Positions 53,373 through 62,313 are shown, counted from the first letter of the stretch. The stretch is DNA of 64,000 nt from Olleya marilimosa CAM030 (GCF_000518485.1 NZ_JADR01000005.1:186001-250000); one strand, 5' to 3'. Numbers and translations: made by a program. Notes: generated by a model from the sequence alone, not told the origin.

Positions 53373-53777
53373 TTATATATCATCAAAATCAATATCTGTA
53401 AATCTGCTTTCTGCACTTGAAGTTTCAGAAGTCTCAGTCTTAGTTTCTGAAGCAGGACTAGCAGGAGTATCATATTCTTTTTTGAAATCCTTTTGGTGAC
53501 GCTCACTAATTACTTCATCTCCTTTTTCGTTAATGATGTAATCTGTCATTTCTTTTAAGATGTCGTTAAACTCGCTAAAGTCTTCTTTGTATAAATAAAT
53601 CTTATGTTTTTTATAATGAAATGATCCATCATCATTTGTAAACTTTTTACTTTCTGTAATAGTCAGGTAGTAATCATCTGCTTTAGTAGCTCTTACATCA
53701 AAAAAATAAGTTCGTCTTCCTGCTCTTAATACTTTCGAAAAAATTTCTTCCTTCTCCATCATCTCGTTATTATGCAT
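53373..53777 (-). CDS. DUF3276 family protein (PUR-alpha-like)
   Basis: This 134-residue protein is typical of DUF3276, a Bacteroidetes family related to PUR-type nucleic-acid binding domains. The core is EEIFSKVLRAGRRTYFFDVR, then DDYYLTITESKK and HKIYLYKEDFSEF. The tail (from residue 100 on) is rich in Ser, Thr and Glu. The start could also be Met6 or Met7 (MEKEEIF), as other members begin near there. RNA or DNA binding is inferred from the family. Its neighbour, the ABC exporter, lies 87 bases downstream on the same strand. Confidence 0.9.
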   Translation of the reverse strand: MHNNEMMEKEEIFSKVLRAGRRTYFFDVRATKADDYYLTITESKKFTNDDGSFHYKKHKIYLYKEDFSEFNDILKEMTDYIINEKGDEVISERHQKDFKKEYDTPASPASETKTETSETSSAESRFTDIDFDDI

Positions 53778-53863
53778 AATCCTTGATTTGTGTTGTTAGT
53801 TAATTCGTAAACTCAAAAGTCAAAAAAAAAGTTGAATGACACAACATTTTATTGCAAATCTTT

Positions 53864-55606
53864 TTACTTAGTTGTTTTTAAATACAGCTCTTTGTAATAA
53901 CCATCAGTGTTTATAAGGTCTTCATGTGTGCCTGACTGAACGATTTGCCCATCGTCTAAAACTATTATTTGATCTGCATTTTTAGCAGAAGAAATCCTGT
54001 GGCTTACAATTATAGTCGTTTTGCCTTTTGTAATGGTTTTAAGATTATTTAAGATCTTCTCTTCAGTTTCTGTGTCAACAGCAGATAAACAGTCATCAAA
54101 AAGCATAATTTGAGGCTTTTTAATAATAGCTCTTGCAATGGATACGCGTTGTTTTTGTCCGCCAGATAGTGTAATACCACGTTCGCCTAAAACAGTGTCA
54201 TATTGTTTATTAAATTTGACAATGTTTTTATGTACTTGTGCTAATTTAGCAGCTTCAATAACCTCTTGATCAGTTGCATTTTCTTTACCAAATTTAATAT
54301 TGTTATTGATAGAGTCACTAAATAAAAAGGCGTCTTGCGGTACATATCCTGTGGCATCTCTTAAACTGTATAGATTAAGAGTTTCAATAGGTTTTTGGTC
54401 AATTAAAATAGTGCCATGATCCACATCGTAAAGGCGTCCGACTAAATCTAAAATTGTAGATTTTCCAGAACCTGTTTTTCCTATAACCGCTAAAGTTTGT
54501 CCAGATTTAACTTTAAAACTTACATTTTTTAAAGCTTGTATATTGGTATCATCGTAGGTAAAAGAAACCTCTTTAAATTCTATTTCTCCTTTTATTTCTG
54601 ATAATTCAGAATTGTTATTTTGTATTTCTGGTTCGGTTTTTAAAAACTCGTTAATACGGTTTTGAGACGCTTCGGCTTCTTGAACAATGGAAGTTACCCA
54701 TCCAACTGTTGCAACTGGCCAAGTTAGAAGGTTAACGTACATAATAAATTCAGAAATTGTTCCTAAGCTAATTTCGCCATTCATATATTGTTTTCCACCA
54801 ATGTAAATAACTAAAACATTACTTAGTCCAATAAGTAAAATCATCATCGGAAAAAACAAGGCTTGTATGCGTACCAAGCTAAGTTGTTTTTCTTTGTTGG
54901 TTTCTGATAACTCATTAAAGCTTGCTGAGGTTTGTGGCTCTATACCATAGGCTTTAATAACAGAAATACCACTAAAAGTTTCTTGAGAAAAAGTGGATAG
55001 TTTGGATAAGTACTGCTGTACAATCGTACTACGTTTGTGTATTTCTGAGCTAATCTTATAAATAATTATTGATAAAATTGGTAGTGGTATAATGGTGTAA
55101 AGCGTCAACATTGGCGCTTGTCTAAACATAAAAACTAATGCGACTATAAACAGCGTTAAGGTATTAATACTATACATAATTGCAGGACCAGTATACATGC
55201 GCACTTTAGTAACGTCCTCGCTAATACGATTCATTAAATCTCCTGTTCTGTTTTTTTTATAAAAGTTAAGAGACAGTTTTTGGTATTGTTGGTAGATTTC
55301 ATTTTTTAAATCATACTCTATATAACGTGATACATTAATTATAGTTTGACGCATCCAAAACGTTAATATACCAGATAATATAGCAGAGCCTACTAAAAAT
55401 AATATATACCTTAATAATTTAGCTTTGTATGCAGCTTCACTACTTTCTGGATTTTGTAACTGATCATTAACGACGTCTATAATAGATCCGATAAATTTTG
55501 GAACAAATACAGTAAATAATTTAGAAACTATGGTAATTAAAACACCAATTATAATTTGTGTCCTATATTTGTAAAAGTATTTGTTAAGATGTTGTAATTC
55601 TTTCAT
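53864..55606 (-). CDS. ABC transporter, fused permease/ATPase (MsbA/MdlB type)
   Basis: This 580-residue half-transporter has six membrane helices (about residues 1-310) and a nucleotide-binding domain. The NBD shows VIGKTGSGKSTILDLVGR near residue 365, ITLSGGQKQRVSIARAI, and IMLFDDCLSAVDTETEE. The last Walker B residues and His switch (IIVSHRISSA) are normal. It belongs to the subfamily that exports lipids, peptides or drugs. It is not in an operon that shows its cargo. It diverges from leucine dehydrogenase, with 145 bases between start codons. Confidence 0.92.
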   Translation of the reverse strand: MKELQHLNKYFYKYRTQIIIGVLITIVSKLFTVFVPKFIGSIIDVVNDQLQNPESSEAAYKAKLLRYILFLVGSAILSGILTFWMRQTIINVSRYIEYDLKNEIYQQYQKLSLNFYKKNRTGDLMNRISEDVTKVRMYTGPAIMYSINTLTLFIVALVFMFRQAPMLTLYTIIPLPILSIIIYKISSEIHKRSTIVQQYLSKLSTFSQETFSGISVIKAYGIEPQTSASFNELSETNKEKQLSLVRIQALFFPMMILLIGLSNVLVIYIGGKQYMNGEISLGTISEFIMYVNLLTWPVATVGWVTSIVQEAEASQNRINEFLKTEPEIQNNNSELSEIKGEIEFKEVSFTYDDTNIQALKNVSFKVKSGQTLAVIGKTGSGKSTILDLVGRLYDVDHGTILIDQKPIETLNLYSLRDATGYVPQDAFLFSDSINNNIKFGKENATDQEVIEAAKLAQVHKNIVKFNKQYDTVLGERGITLSGGQKQRVSIARAIIKKPQIMLFDDCLSAVDTETEEKILNNLKTITKGKTTIIVSHRISSAKNADQIIVLDDGQIVQSGTHEDLINTDGYYKELYLKTTK

Positions 55607-55666
55607 TTAAATGAAAACCTGAGTTTAAAAAGTTTTTAACAATTTCACATTTTAACATGCTAATTA

Positions 55667-55697
55667 TTGTTTTAATATTAATTATAAGCTAATTTTG
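55667..55697 (+). promoter_or_regulatory. Promoter of the leucine dehydrogenase gene
   Basis: TTG at 55667-55669 and TAATTTTG at 55690-55697 are separated by 20 bases, fitting the Bacteroidetes -33/-7 pattern. Transcription should start near 55704, within the palindrome at 55703-55727. Confidence 0.65.
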
Positions 55698-55702
55698 CGT
55701 GC

Positions 55703-55727
55703 TGAAATTACAAATAGTGTAATTTCA
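55703..55727. promoter_or_regulatory. Perfect inverted repeat at the leucine dehydrogenase start point
   Basis: TGAAATTAC and GTAATTTCA form a perfect 9-bp inverted repeat with a 7-base centre, 25 bases in all. It lies just after the predicted -7 box and 24 bases before the start codon. In the DNA it is well placed for a repressor; in RNA it would be a 5' hairpin. Which of these is used cannot be told from sequence. Confidence 0.6.
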
Positions 55728-55751
55728 ATACATTAATTAAATGTCAACTAA

Positions 55752-56855
55752 ATGGTTTCAGAAGTAATCAACACTAATCAATTATCAAAAGCAGATCCTG
55801 TTTTTGGACAATTATCATTTGATAATCACGAACAAGTCGTTTTTTGCAACGACAAAGATACAGGATTAAAAGCAATAATTGGAATACATAACACAGTTTT
55901 AGGACCTGCTTTAGGAGGTACTAGAATGTGGCAATATGCCAACGAATGGGAAGCTGTTAATGACGTTTTACGCTTGTCTAGAGGTATGACCTTTAAGTCA
56001 GCGATTACAGGATTAAATTTAGGTGGAGGAAAAGCGGTTATTATAGGTAACGCTAGAACACAAAAAACACCAGAATTAATGAAGCGTTTTGGAGAGTTTG
56101 TACATAGCTTAAGCGGAAAATATATTACTGCAGAAGATGTAGGAATGGAAACTGCAGATATGGATTTAGTTAGAGAAGTAACACCTTATGTTACTGGAAT
56201 ATCTGAAGATAAAGGTGGAGCAGGTAACCCATCTCCAATTACAGCTTATGGTGTATTTATGGGAATGAAGGCTGCTGCAAAATATAAATTTGGAACAGAC
56301 GTATTAGAAGATAAAACTGTAATTGTACAAGGGATAGGACATGTTGGAGAATCTTTAGTAGAGCATTTAACAAATGATGGCGCTAAAGTTATCATTGATG
56401 ACATTAACCAAGATCGTCTTGAGTCAATCAGCAAAAAATACGGAGCATCTATTTATAAAGGAAGCAACGTCTATGCAGAAGCTGTAGATATTTACGCACC
56501 TTGTGCATTAGGCGCAACAATTAATGATACAACTATAGATTCTATTAGAGCTAAGGTTATTGCTGGAGCAGCAAACAACCAATTAGCAGACGAGCTTAAG
56601 CATGGTCGTATATTACAAGAAAAAGGAATTGTTTATGCACCTGACTTTTTGATTAATGCAGGAGGAATTATTAATGTTTACGCAGAGTTAGAAAACTACG
56701 GTAAACAAGAAATAATGAGAAAGACAGAAAATATCTACAATACTACCTTGGAGATATTAAGTAATGCTGAAACTAATGATATAACAACACATCAAGCAGC
56801 ATTAAATATAGCTTTAAGCAGAATTGAAGCTAGAAAAAAAGAAAATCAGCAATAG
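55752..56855 (+). CDS. Leucine dehydrogenase (Glu/Leu/Phe/Val dehydrogenase family)
   Basis: This enzyme deaminates branched-chain amino acids with NAD+. The 367 residues contain ALGGTRMWQYANEWEAVNDV and GLNLGGGKAVIIGNA, with the catalytic Lys in the GGGKAV loop (near residue 95). The NAD site is VQGIGHVGESLVEHL near residue 195. ALGATIND and PDFLINAGGIINVYAEL complete the family pattern. It has its own promoter and operator-like palindrome, and a strong terminator at 56883. It would feed branched-chain acyl-CoA synthesis, which supplies iso-fatty acids in Bacteroidetes (inference). Confidence 0.94.
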   Translation: MVSEVINTNQLSKADPVFGQLSFDNHEQVVFCNDKDTGLKAIIGIHNTVLGPALGGTRMWQYANEWEAVNDVLRLSRGMTFKSAITGLNLGGGKAVIIGNARTQKTPELMKRFGEFVHSLSGKYITAEDVGMETADMDLVREVTPYVTGISEDKGGAGNPSPITAYGVFMGMKAAAKYKFGTDVLEDKTVIVQGIGHVGESLVEHLTNDGAKVIIDDINQDRLESISKKYGASIYKGSNVYAEAVDIYAPCALGATINDTTIDSIRAKVIAGAANNQLADELKHGRILQEKGIVYAPDFLINAGGIINVYAELENYGKQEIMRKTENIYNTTLEILSNAETNDITTHQAALNIALSRIEARKKENQQ

Positions 56856-56882
56856 ATATCGTATAAAATATACTATTTTTGC

Positions 56883-56912
56883 AAGGCGAAAGCGTAAGCT
56901 TTCGCCTTTTTT
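56883..56912 (+). terminator. Terminator after leucine dehydrogenase
   Basis: An 11-bp perfect stem (AAGGCGAAAGC and its complement) with a GTAA loop and a trailing T-run lies 28 bases after the stop codon. It is GC-rich compared with its surroundings and is a textbook intrinsic terminator. Confidence 0.9.
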
Positions 56913-56967
56913 AATTAATAATATAAAAGTATTTCAATATAATTGAAATCTAAAGTTCTTTGTAAGT

Positions 56968-57912
56968 ATGCTAAGTAGACGACATATTCGTGTTAAAGTA
57001 ATGCAAGTTTTATATGCATTTGATGGTACAGAAAGTGATGATTTTTCTAAAGACCAGAAATTTTTATTATACAGTATAGACAACATGTATAATTTATACT
57101 TAATGACACTATCCCTAATGATAGAGGTAGGTAAAAAATCTAAAACGCAATTAGAAACTATTCAGAAAAAGCATTTAGCTACAGCAGAAGAAAAAAATCC
57201 CAACAAAAAATTTATAAACAATCAAGTTTTAGAACTACTTTCTAATAACGTGGCTTTAAAAACAGCTTTTGAAGTTAACAATATTAAAAATTGGCAACTA
57301 GATAATGAGTATGTAGATATTATCTATAAAGAAATCATTGCAAGTGATTTGTATAAAGAGTACATGCAAACTAAAACCTCGACCTTTAAAGAGGATAGAA
57401 ATTTTATAGTTGATGTATTTAAAGAAATTATAGCACCTAACGACAAACTTTACGATTATATCGAAGACAAAAACCTTACTTGGTTAGACGATCTTCCAAC
57501 CGTAAACACTGCAATACTAAAATTACTTAGAAAAATTAAAGAAAACTCTGATGAGCATTTTTTAACACCTAAGTTATATAAAGATATTGAGGACAAACAA
57601 TTTGCAATTAACTTGTTTAAAAAAACAATGTTAAACCAATCTAAACTTAGCGAAGAAATATCTAGCAAGACTAAAAATTGGGATACAGAGCGTATTGCAA
57701 ATTTAGATATGGTATTATTAAAAATGGCTATTTGCGAATTGACTAATTTTCCATCTATTCCAACTAAAGTTACAATTAACGAATACCTTGAAATAGCTAA
57801 AGAATATTCGACACCAAAAAGTAGTATTTTTATTAACGGAATATTAGACAAACTTCTAAAAGAATACGAAGAAGAAGGAAAATTAAATAAAGTTGGTCGA
57901 GGATTGATGTAG
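56968..57912 (+). CDS. nusB: Transcription antitermination factor NusB, long form
   Basis: NusB with NusE binds boxA RNA and supports antitermination at rRNA operons. The 314 residues are twice the E. coli length, as in Bacteroidetes. The N-terminus MLSRRHIRVKVMQVLYAFDG is the conserved start. The C-terminal NusB core includes TERIANLDMVLLKMAICELTNF, TKVTINEYLEIAKEYSTPKS and FINGILDKLLKE. The middle third (about residues 60-190) is a lineage-specific insertion. It is the first of three genes (nusB, DUF1573, yajC) running in the same direction up to the terminator at 58828. Confidence 0.93.
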   Translation: MLSRRHIRVKVMQVLYAFDGTESDDFSKDQKFLLYSIDNMYNLYLMTLSLMIEVGKKSKTQLETIQKKHLATAEEKNPNKKFINNQVLELLSNNVALKTAFEVNNIKNWQLDNEYVDIIYKEIIASDLYKEYMQTKTSTFKEDRNFIVDVFKEIIAPNDKLYDYIEDKNLTWLDDLPTVNTAILKLLRKIKENSDEHFLTPKLYKDIEDKQFAINLFKKTMLNQSKLSEEISSKTKNWDTERIANLDMVLLKMAICELTNFPSIPTKVTINEYLEIAKEYSTPKSSIFINGILDKLLKEYEEEGKLNKVGRGLM

Positions 57913-57998
57913 TCAAAAAATATTATTATTTTTACAATCCAAAAATTAATTTAAGTGGCAGTTTAATAATAAACTACACAAATTCTAAAATAAGTATT

Positions 57999-58514
57999 AT
58001 GAAAAAAGTAATGATTCTATTAAGTGCAGTTTGCTTAATATCTTTATCATCTTGTAAGCAAGATGCAGCAGCAAAAATTGATGCTAACAATGTAGCAGCA
58101 GCCTCAGAAAGAGATGCACAATCAGGTAAATTACCAGTAATTGAGTTTGATAAAAAAGAGCATGATTTTGGTGAAATAGTATCTGGTACTCCAGTTGAAA
58201 CAGTATTTACTTATACAAATAAAGGAGAAGCACCATTAGTAATTACAGATATCAAAAGTACTTGTGGATGTACTGTACCTCAAGATTGGTCAAGAGCACC
58301 TTTAGCAGTAGGAGAGTCTGATTCTTTTACAGTTAAGTTTAATGGTAAAGGCGCTAATAAAACATCTAAAGTAATTAACATTACAGCTAATACAGCTACT
58401 GGTAAAGAGTCTGTAAAAATCACAGCTTTTATTACTCCAGATCCTAACGCTCCTGTTAAGCAGGCACCACTTAGAACAAATCCAAATGCTAACCCAGGAC
58501 CACTTACTCAATAA
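57999..58514 (+). CDS. DUF1573 domain lipoprotein
   Basis: This 171-residue protein has a lipoprotein signal peptide (MKKVMILLSAVCLISLSSCKQD) with Cys19 as the probable lipid site. The body is the DUF1573 Ig-like domain: FDKKEHDFGEIVSG, VETVFTYTNKGEAPLVITDI and STCGCTVPQDWSRAPL with the conserved CGC. Family members sit in the envelope and function is not well known. The tail is Pro/Asn-rich. It overlaps the next gene start by one base (TAATG) and follows nusB by 86 bases. Confidence 0.93.
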   Translation: MKKVMILLSAVCLISLSSCKQDAAAKIDANNVAAASERDAQSGKLPVIEFDKKEHDFGEIVSGTPVETVFTYTNKGEAPLVITDIKSTCGCTVPQDWSRAPLAVGESDSFTVKFNGKGANKTSKVINITANTATGKESVKITAFITPDPNAPVKQAPLRTNPNANPGPLTQ

Positions 58515-58810
58515 TGGAAGGAATTAGCGGATTTTTACCAATCATAGCAATGTTTGCTGTAGTGTACTTCTTTATGATTGCACCACAAATGAAACGTGCT
58601 AAACAAGAAAAGCGTTTTGCTTCAGAGTTAAAACCAGGCGATAAAGTAATTACCAAAAGTGGAATGCACGGAAAAATTGCTCAGCTTAATGATAAAGACA
58701 ATAGTTGTGTTATAGAAACTATGTCTGGAAAATTAAAGTTTGATCGTTCTGCTATTTCTATGGAAATGAGTAAATCTTTAAACAAACCAGCTGTGGAATT
58801 AAAAAAATAA
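58514..58810 (+). CDS. yajC: Preprotein translocase subunit YajC
   Basis: YajC is a small single-helix partner of SecDF. The 98 residues have one membrane helix near residues 7-24 (IIAMFAVVYFFMIAPQMK). The conserved block KRFASELKPGDKVITKSGMHG, IETMSGKLKFDRSAI follows. It is the last gene before the terminator and is translationally linked to DUF1573 upstream, a gene order common in Bacteroidetes by my recollection. Confidence 0.95.
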   Translation: MEGISGFLPIIAMFAVVYFFMIAPQMKRAKQEKRFASELKPGDKVITKSGMHGKIAQLNDKDNSCVIETMSGKLKFDRSAISMEMSKSLNKPAVELKK

Positions 58811-58827
58811 TTTACAGTTATAATTAT

Positions 58828-58859
58828 AAAAAAAGGCAACCAAATGGTTGCCTTTTTTT
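58828..58859. terminator. Bidirectional terminator between yajC and the YdeI-like gene
   Basis: A perfect 15-bp stem (A-run then GGCAACCA and its complement) with a 2-base loop lies 18 bases after yajC and just before the stop codon of the opposing gene at 58862. A- and T-tracts on both sides let it serve both. Confidence 0.85.
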
Positions 58860-58861
58860 AT

Positions 58862-59464
58862 TTAGCAGTTTTTATATTTATCATGCAATCCCTTATTTTG
58901 AATAATCAAAGGTATTATCTTTTCTATCCTAGATAACTTTGTAGCTTCTCTTTTGGCTTCAGTAATGTAATTGCAATATTCGCGTTGTTTAGACAGTGAT
59001 AATAGCTTAAAAGCGCTGTGTAATGCACTATTGTTGTTAAATGCAGTTTGCAATTCTATAGGTACAATTATATCCTTAGGCTTTGTTTTAGTAGGCTTAA
59101 CCTCTTTACCTAACTCTTGATTTGTTATCGCTTCCTTAATATACTCTGATATAATAGCTTTATTTATTTCATTTTTATTAGTAAAACGTATTTGCCTTAA
59201 AGCTTTCGTTTTTCCTTCTTGTGCATTATGTAATAATTTGTGTGTGTCAGATAATAAAACACCATTAAAAAACCACAAACAAAAATGGTTTTTAAAAGCG
59301 CCTAAGCCAATTACATTTTTTCCATTAATAGTATAAACAGGAGCATTCCATTTAATACATTCTACCAAACCAGCCTCTAAAAGCAGTGCTCTTAAGGTGT
59401 GTAGTGAGGCACTAAACATTGGGTTATCTAGTAAATAATCTTCTACAGACAATATCTTTTTCAT
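58862..59464 (-). CDS. YdeI/OmpD-associated (DUF1801-containing) family protein
   Basis: This 200-residue soluble protein has an N-terminal DUF1801-type domain. ECIKWNAPVYTINGKNVIGL and HFCLWFFNG are its core, shared with YdhG-like proteins. The C-terminal half (IVPIELQTAFNNNSALHSAF, LSLSKQREYCNYITEAKREAT and KLSRIEKIIPLI) matches the YdeI domain. Functions of both are poorly known. It ends against the terminator shared with yajC and starts divergently from the TonB receptor. Confidence 0.88.
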   Translation of the reverse strand: MKKILSVEDYLLDNPMFSASLHTLRALLLEAGLVECIKWNAPVYTINGKNVIGLGAFKNHFCLWFFNGVLLSDTHKLLHNAQEGKTKALRQIRFTNKNEINKAIISEYIKEAITNQELGKEVKPTKTKPKDIIVPIELQTAFNNNSALHSAFKLLSLSKQREYCNYITEAKREATKLSRIEKIIPLIIQNKGLHDKYKNC

Positions 59465-59542
59465 TTAATAAATGGATTTAAGTACTAAAGGTAATATTTT
59501 TTTTTGGCTATTTAATTAGGAATCAATTCAATATAAAAAATT

Positions 59543-59561
59543 ATTTAGATTTAGTCTAAAT
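59543..59561. promoter_or_regulatory. Palindromic operator upstream of the TonB receptor promoter
   Basis: ATTTAGA-TTTAG-TCTAAAT is a perfect 7-bp inverted repeat with a 5-base centre. It ends 5 bases before the -33 TTG of the receptor promoter. The TTAG...CTAA core resembles DtxR/MntR-type metal-regulator sites more than the E. coli Fur box. Binding of an iron regulator is an inference from position and receptor type. Confidence 0.55.
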
Positions 59562-59566
59562 AAACT

Positions 59567-59596
59567 TTGCAGATTTACTTATGGTATTTATATTTG
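59567..59596 (+). promoter_or_regulatory. Promoter of the TonB receptor gene
   Basis: TTG at 59567-59569 and TATATTTG at 59589-59596 are separated by 19 bases, a perfect match to the Bacteroidetes pattern. The start codon is at 59628, about 25 bases after the likely start point. Confidence 0.7.
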
Positions 59597-59627
59597 CGCT
59601 TTATTTAAAACAAATCTAAATAGTATC

Positions 59628-62006
59628 ATGTATAAAAAAATAAGTTTTATTCTAATTTTAATAGCTCAGCTATCATTTTCTCAGTCAAAGATTACTGGAA
59701 GTGTAATTAATAATTCAAACGAAAAAATTCCTTTTGCAACCATCTTTTTAGAAGAATTAAATACAGGTGTATCTGCTGATATTGATGGTTTTTTTACTTT
59801 AGAAGCTATTAAAAAAGGAAATTATACTATTAAAGTTTCATCAGTAGGTTACACCACGATAACCCAAACAGTAAGTATTAATGATAATGAAACAAAAGCT
59901 TTAACCTTTAAGTTACAATTTGATGGTAACCTAGACGAAGTTGAAGTTTTTGGTAATCGTTTTACACATCCTGATAAAATTGAAGCTTTAACTAGATTAC
60001 CATTAGCACCTTATGAGCAAATTCAAAGTATATCAATAATTTCAGATAAATTGATAATGCAACAAGGAAATTTAACAATTTCTGATGCTACAAAAAACGT
60101 TCCAGGTGTTTATACATTTGCTACTTATGGTAATAAAAGAGAAAGTATGTCTTCTCGTGGTTTTAGAGGTATTCCAATATTAAAAAATGGGGTTAGAGTG
60201 CATTCAGATTTTAGAGGTCAGGGTATTTTGACAGATATGCAAGGTGTGGATAATATTCAGGTTTTAAAAGGAGCTGCGTCAATCACACAAGGTGTTGCAA
60301 CCGATTTAGGAAGTCCTGGAGGAATAATAAACCTTGTAACTAAAACGCCTAAATATGAATTTGGTGGAAATGTATCATTACGAGGTGGTAGCTTTGGTCA
60401 AGCTAGAACAACTTTTGATGTTTATGGACCTTTAGCTAAAACTGAAACGACTGCTTTCAGATTAAATGGTGCTTTAGAGCGTGCTGATAGTTTTAGAGAC
60501 GGAATTACTTCTGATAGATTTTATATCAATCCTTCGTTTCAATGGAAAGCTGACGATAAAACTACAGTAACTTTAGAATTAGATTATTTTGAAGACAGTA
60601 GAACACCTGATTTAGGAACGGTTAATCTTGGCCAAAATAATCAGAATCTAATATATGATTTACCATATGATCAATTTTTAGGTTTTGAAGATGATAAAGC
60701 ATTAACAACTAATACAACGTATGCTGTTAGATTTGATAGAGAACTATCAAACAAATTAAGTCTAAAAGGAGCGTACTATAAATCTAATTTAGAGCTTGAT
60801 GATAAAGGCGCAAGTTTAGGTGGTGTAATAAATGATGTAGATGGTAATCCAATTTATAATCAAAGATTAAGAGGACACTCCATTAGTACAAGAGAAGATA
60901 ACAATAGTGTCATACAATTTGACTTAATAGGTGATCAATTAAAAACGGGAAATATTTCTCATACTTTTCAAGTTGGTTTTGACTATCGTACAAATAATTA
61001 CAATACAACATCGCAACGTGTTACTACTGTGGATACAATTGATGTTTTTACAAGTAATATTAGTGCTTTACCAAGTAATTTAGACTATTCAGCACTTACT
61101 GTTCAAGGAGCTAAATCCAAAGCAATAGGGTTTGTGGCTCAAGACGTTGTGACATTTAATAAATACTTGAAAGCATTTTTTGGATTACGTTACAGTAAAA
61201 CCAGAACTATAACAGCAACTGAAACTACTGAAAGTGATGCTTTTAATCCATTAGGAGGTATAATCATTTCTCCATTAGAAAATGTAAATGTATTTGCATC
61301 ATATACTAATAGCTCTTATCCAAGAACAGCCACTAGGTTAGATGTTAATGGTAATGATTTAGGTAATGAGCGTTATGACCAATTTGAAGCAGGTATTAAA
61401 ACTAATTGGTTAAATAGCAGATTACGTTTTAATTTAACCTACTTTAAAATTAATAATAAAGATATTAATCTACCTGTTTATGATGTTAATTGGGAAGAAA
61501 CGGGTTATTATGCAAAAGGAGGAAATGATGAAAGAAAAGGAATTGAAGTAGAACTTACAGGTCGTATTTTAGACAATTTAGAGGTTATTACAGGTTATTC
61601 ATATATTGATGCTCAATATAAAGAACATACTTCTTATGTTTATGGCTCTGCACCTTTAAATACACCAAAACACACTTTTAACGTTTATGGAAATTACAGT
61701 TTTAAACAGCAACTTCAAGGTTTGTCTGTTGGAGCAGGAGTTTATTATACTGGAGAGCGTCCTATTAATGATTGGAGCTCAGGTGCAGTTACACACCAAG
61801 GTATTGTTCCAAATCAAGAGCCTTTTAATGTAGAAGCTTATACTCAGGTGAACGCTCAAATCGCTTACGCTTTAGATAACCATTGGAATTTTAGAGTGTT
61901 AGTTAATAATGTATTTGACTCAATTGGTTACAATGCTTACCGAACAAGTTATATTAATCAAACTGATCCAAGGAGTTTAGCAGGCGTTTTAACCTATAAA
62001 TTTTAA
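59628..62006 (+). CDS. TonB-dependent receptor, siderophore type, with CarboxypepD-reg-like domain
   Basis: This is a 792-residue outer-membrane receptor for uptake of a ferric siderophore or similar large ligand. It has a signal peptide (about 1-18). An N-terminal CarboxypepD_reg-like domain spans about 22-105 (ITGSVINNSNEKIPFATIFL). The plug is at about 120-250 (NVPGVYTFATYGNKRESMSS, then VLKGAASITQGV). A 22-strand barrel ends with Phe (GVLTYKF). No TonB box is evident beyond the ordinary. Siderophore specificity is suggested by the SMSSRGFRG and IQVLKGAAS patterns of the FhuA/FecA class. Expression is likely iron-controlled. Confidence 0.92.
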   Translation: MYKKISFILILIAQLSFSQSKITGSVINNSNEKIPFATIFLEELNTGVSADIDGFFTLEAIKKGNYTIKVSSVGYTTITQTVSINDNETKALTFKLQFDGNLDEVEVFGNRFTHPDKIEALTRLPLAPYEQIQSISIISDKLIMQQGNLTISDATKNVPGVYTFATYGNKRESMSSRGFRGIPILKNGVRVHSDFRGQGILTDMQGVDNIQVLKGAASITQGVATDLGSPGGIINLVTKTPKYEFGGNVSLRGGSFGQARTTFDVYGPLAKTETTAFRLNGALERADSFRDGITSDRFYINPSFQWKADDKTTVTLELDYFEDSRTPDLGTVNLGQNNQNLIYDLPYDQFLGFEDDKALTTNTTYAVRFDRELSNKLSLKGAYYKSNLELDDKGASLGGVINDVDGNPIYNQRLRGHSISTREDNNSVIQFDLIGDQLKTGNISHTFQVGFDYRTNNYNTTSQRVTTVDTIDVFTSNISALPSNLDYSALTVQGAKSKAIGFVAQDVVTFNKYLKAFFGLRYSKTRTITATETTESDAFNPLGGIIISPLENVNVFASYTNSSYPRTATRLDVNGNDLGNERYDQFEAGIKTNWLNSRLRFNLTYFKINNKDINLPVYDVNWEETGYYAKGGNDERKGIEVELTGRILDNLEVITGYSYIDAQYKEHTSYVYGSAPLNTPKHTFNVYGNYSFKQQLQGLSVGAGVYYTGERPINDWSSGAVTHQGIVPNQEPFNVEAYTQVNAQIAYALDNHWNFRVLVNNVFDSIGYNAYRTSYINQTDPRSLAGVLTYKF

Positions 62007-62024
62007 AAATTGACTTAGTCTTTT

Positions 62025-62057
62025 AAAAGCGTAGCACAAATGTGTTGCGCTTTTTGT
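62025..62057 (+). terminator. Terminator after the TonB receptor
   Basis: A 14-bp stem with two G-U pairs (AAAAGCGTAGCACA with TGTGTTGCGCTTTT) and a very short loop, then a T-run, starts 18 bases past the stop codon. Confidence 0.7.
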
Positions 62058-62114
62058 TGTTTATTATATTTATTGAAAAATAAATTTAGGCTAACTAATT
62101 AAAAATCAACACTA

Positions 62115-62147
62115 CAAAAAAGTGTTGTTAAAAACAGCACTTTTTTG
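62115..62147. terminator. Second hairpin between receptor and tRNA gene
   Basis: CAAAAAAGTGTTGTT pairs with AACAGCACTTTTTTG (one G-U pair) around a short A-loop. It has terminator form and overlaps the upstream edge of the tRNA promoter. It may be a backup terminator for the receptor transcript. Confidence 0.5.
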
Positions 62148-62148
62148 T

Positions 62149-62178
62149 TTGTTTAATAGCAAAACTTAAATATATTTG
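62149..62178 (+). promoter_or_regulatory. Promoter of the tRNA-Tyr gene
   Basis: TTG at 62149-62151 and TATATTTG at 62171-62178 are separated by 19 bases. The tRNA begins 12 bases after the -7 box, so the primary transcript has only a few extra 5' bases. Confidence 0.7.
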
Positions 62179-62189
62179 CAATCGGTTTT

Positions 62190-62271
<82 letters not shown>

Positions 62272-62280
62272 CACTTTACT

Positions 62281-62313
62281 AAAAAGCCTTCTTAAATTTA
62301 AGAAGGCTTTTTT
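62281..62313. terminator. Terminator after tRNA-Tyr
   Basis: A 13-bp or longer perfect stem (AAAAAGCCTTCTT and its complement around AAATTT) with a trailing T-run begins 9 bases after the tRNA. It could also stop transcripts from the minus strand gene at 62446. Confidence 0.85.
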
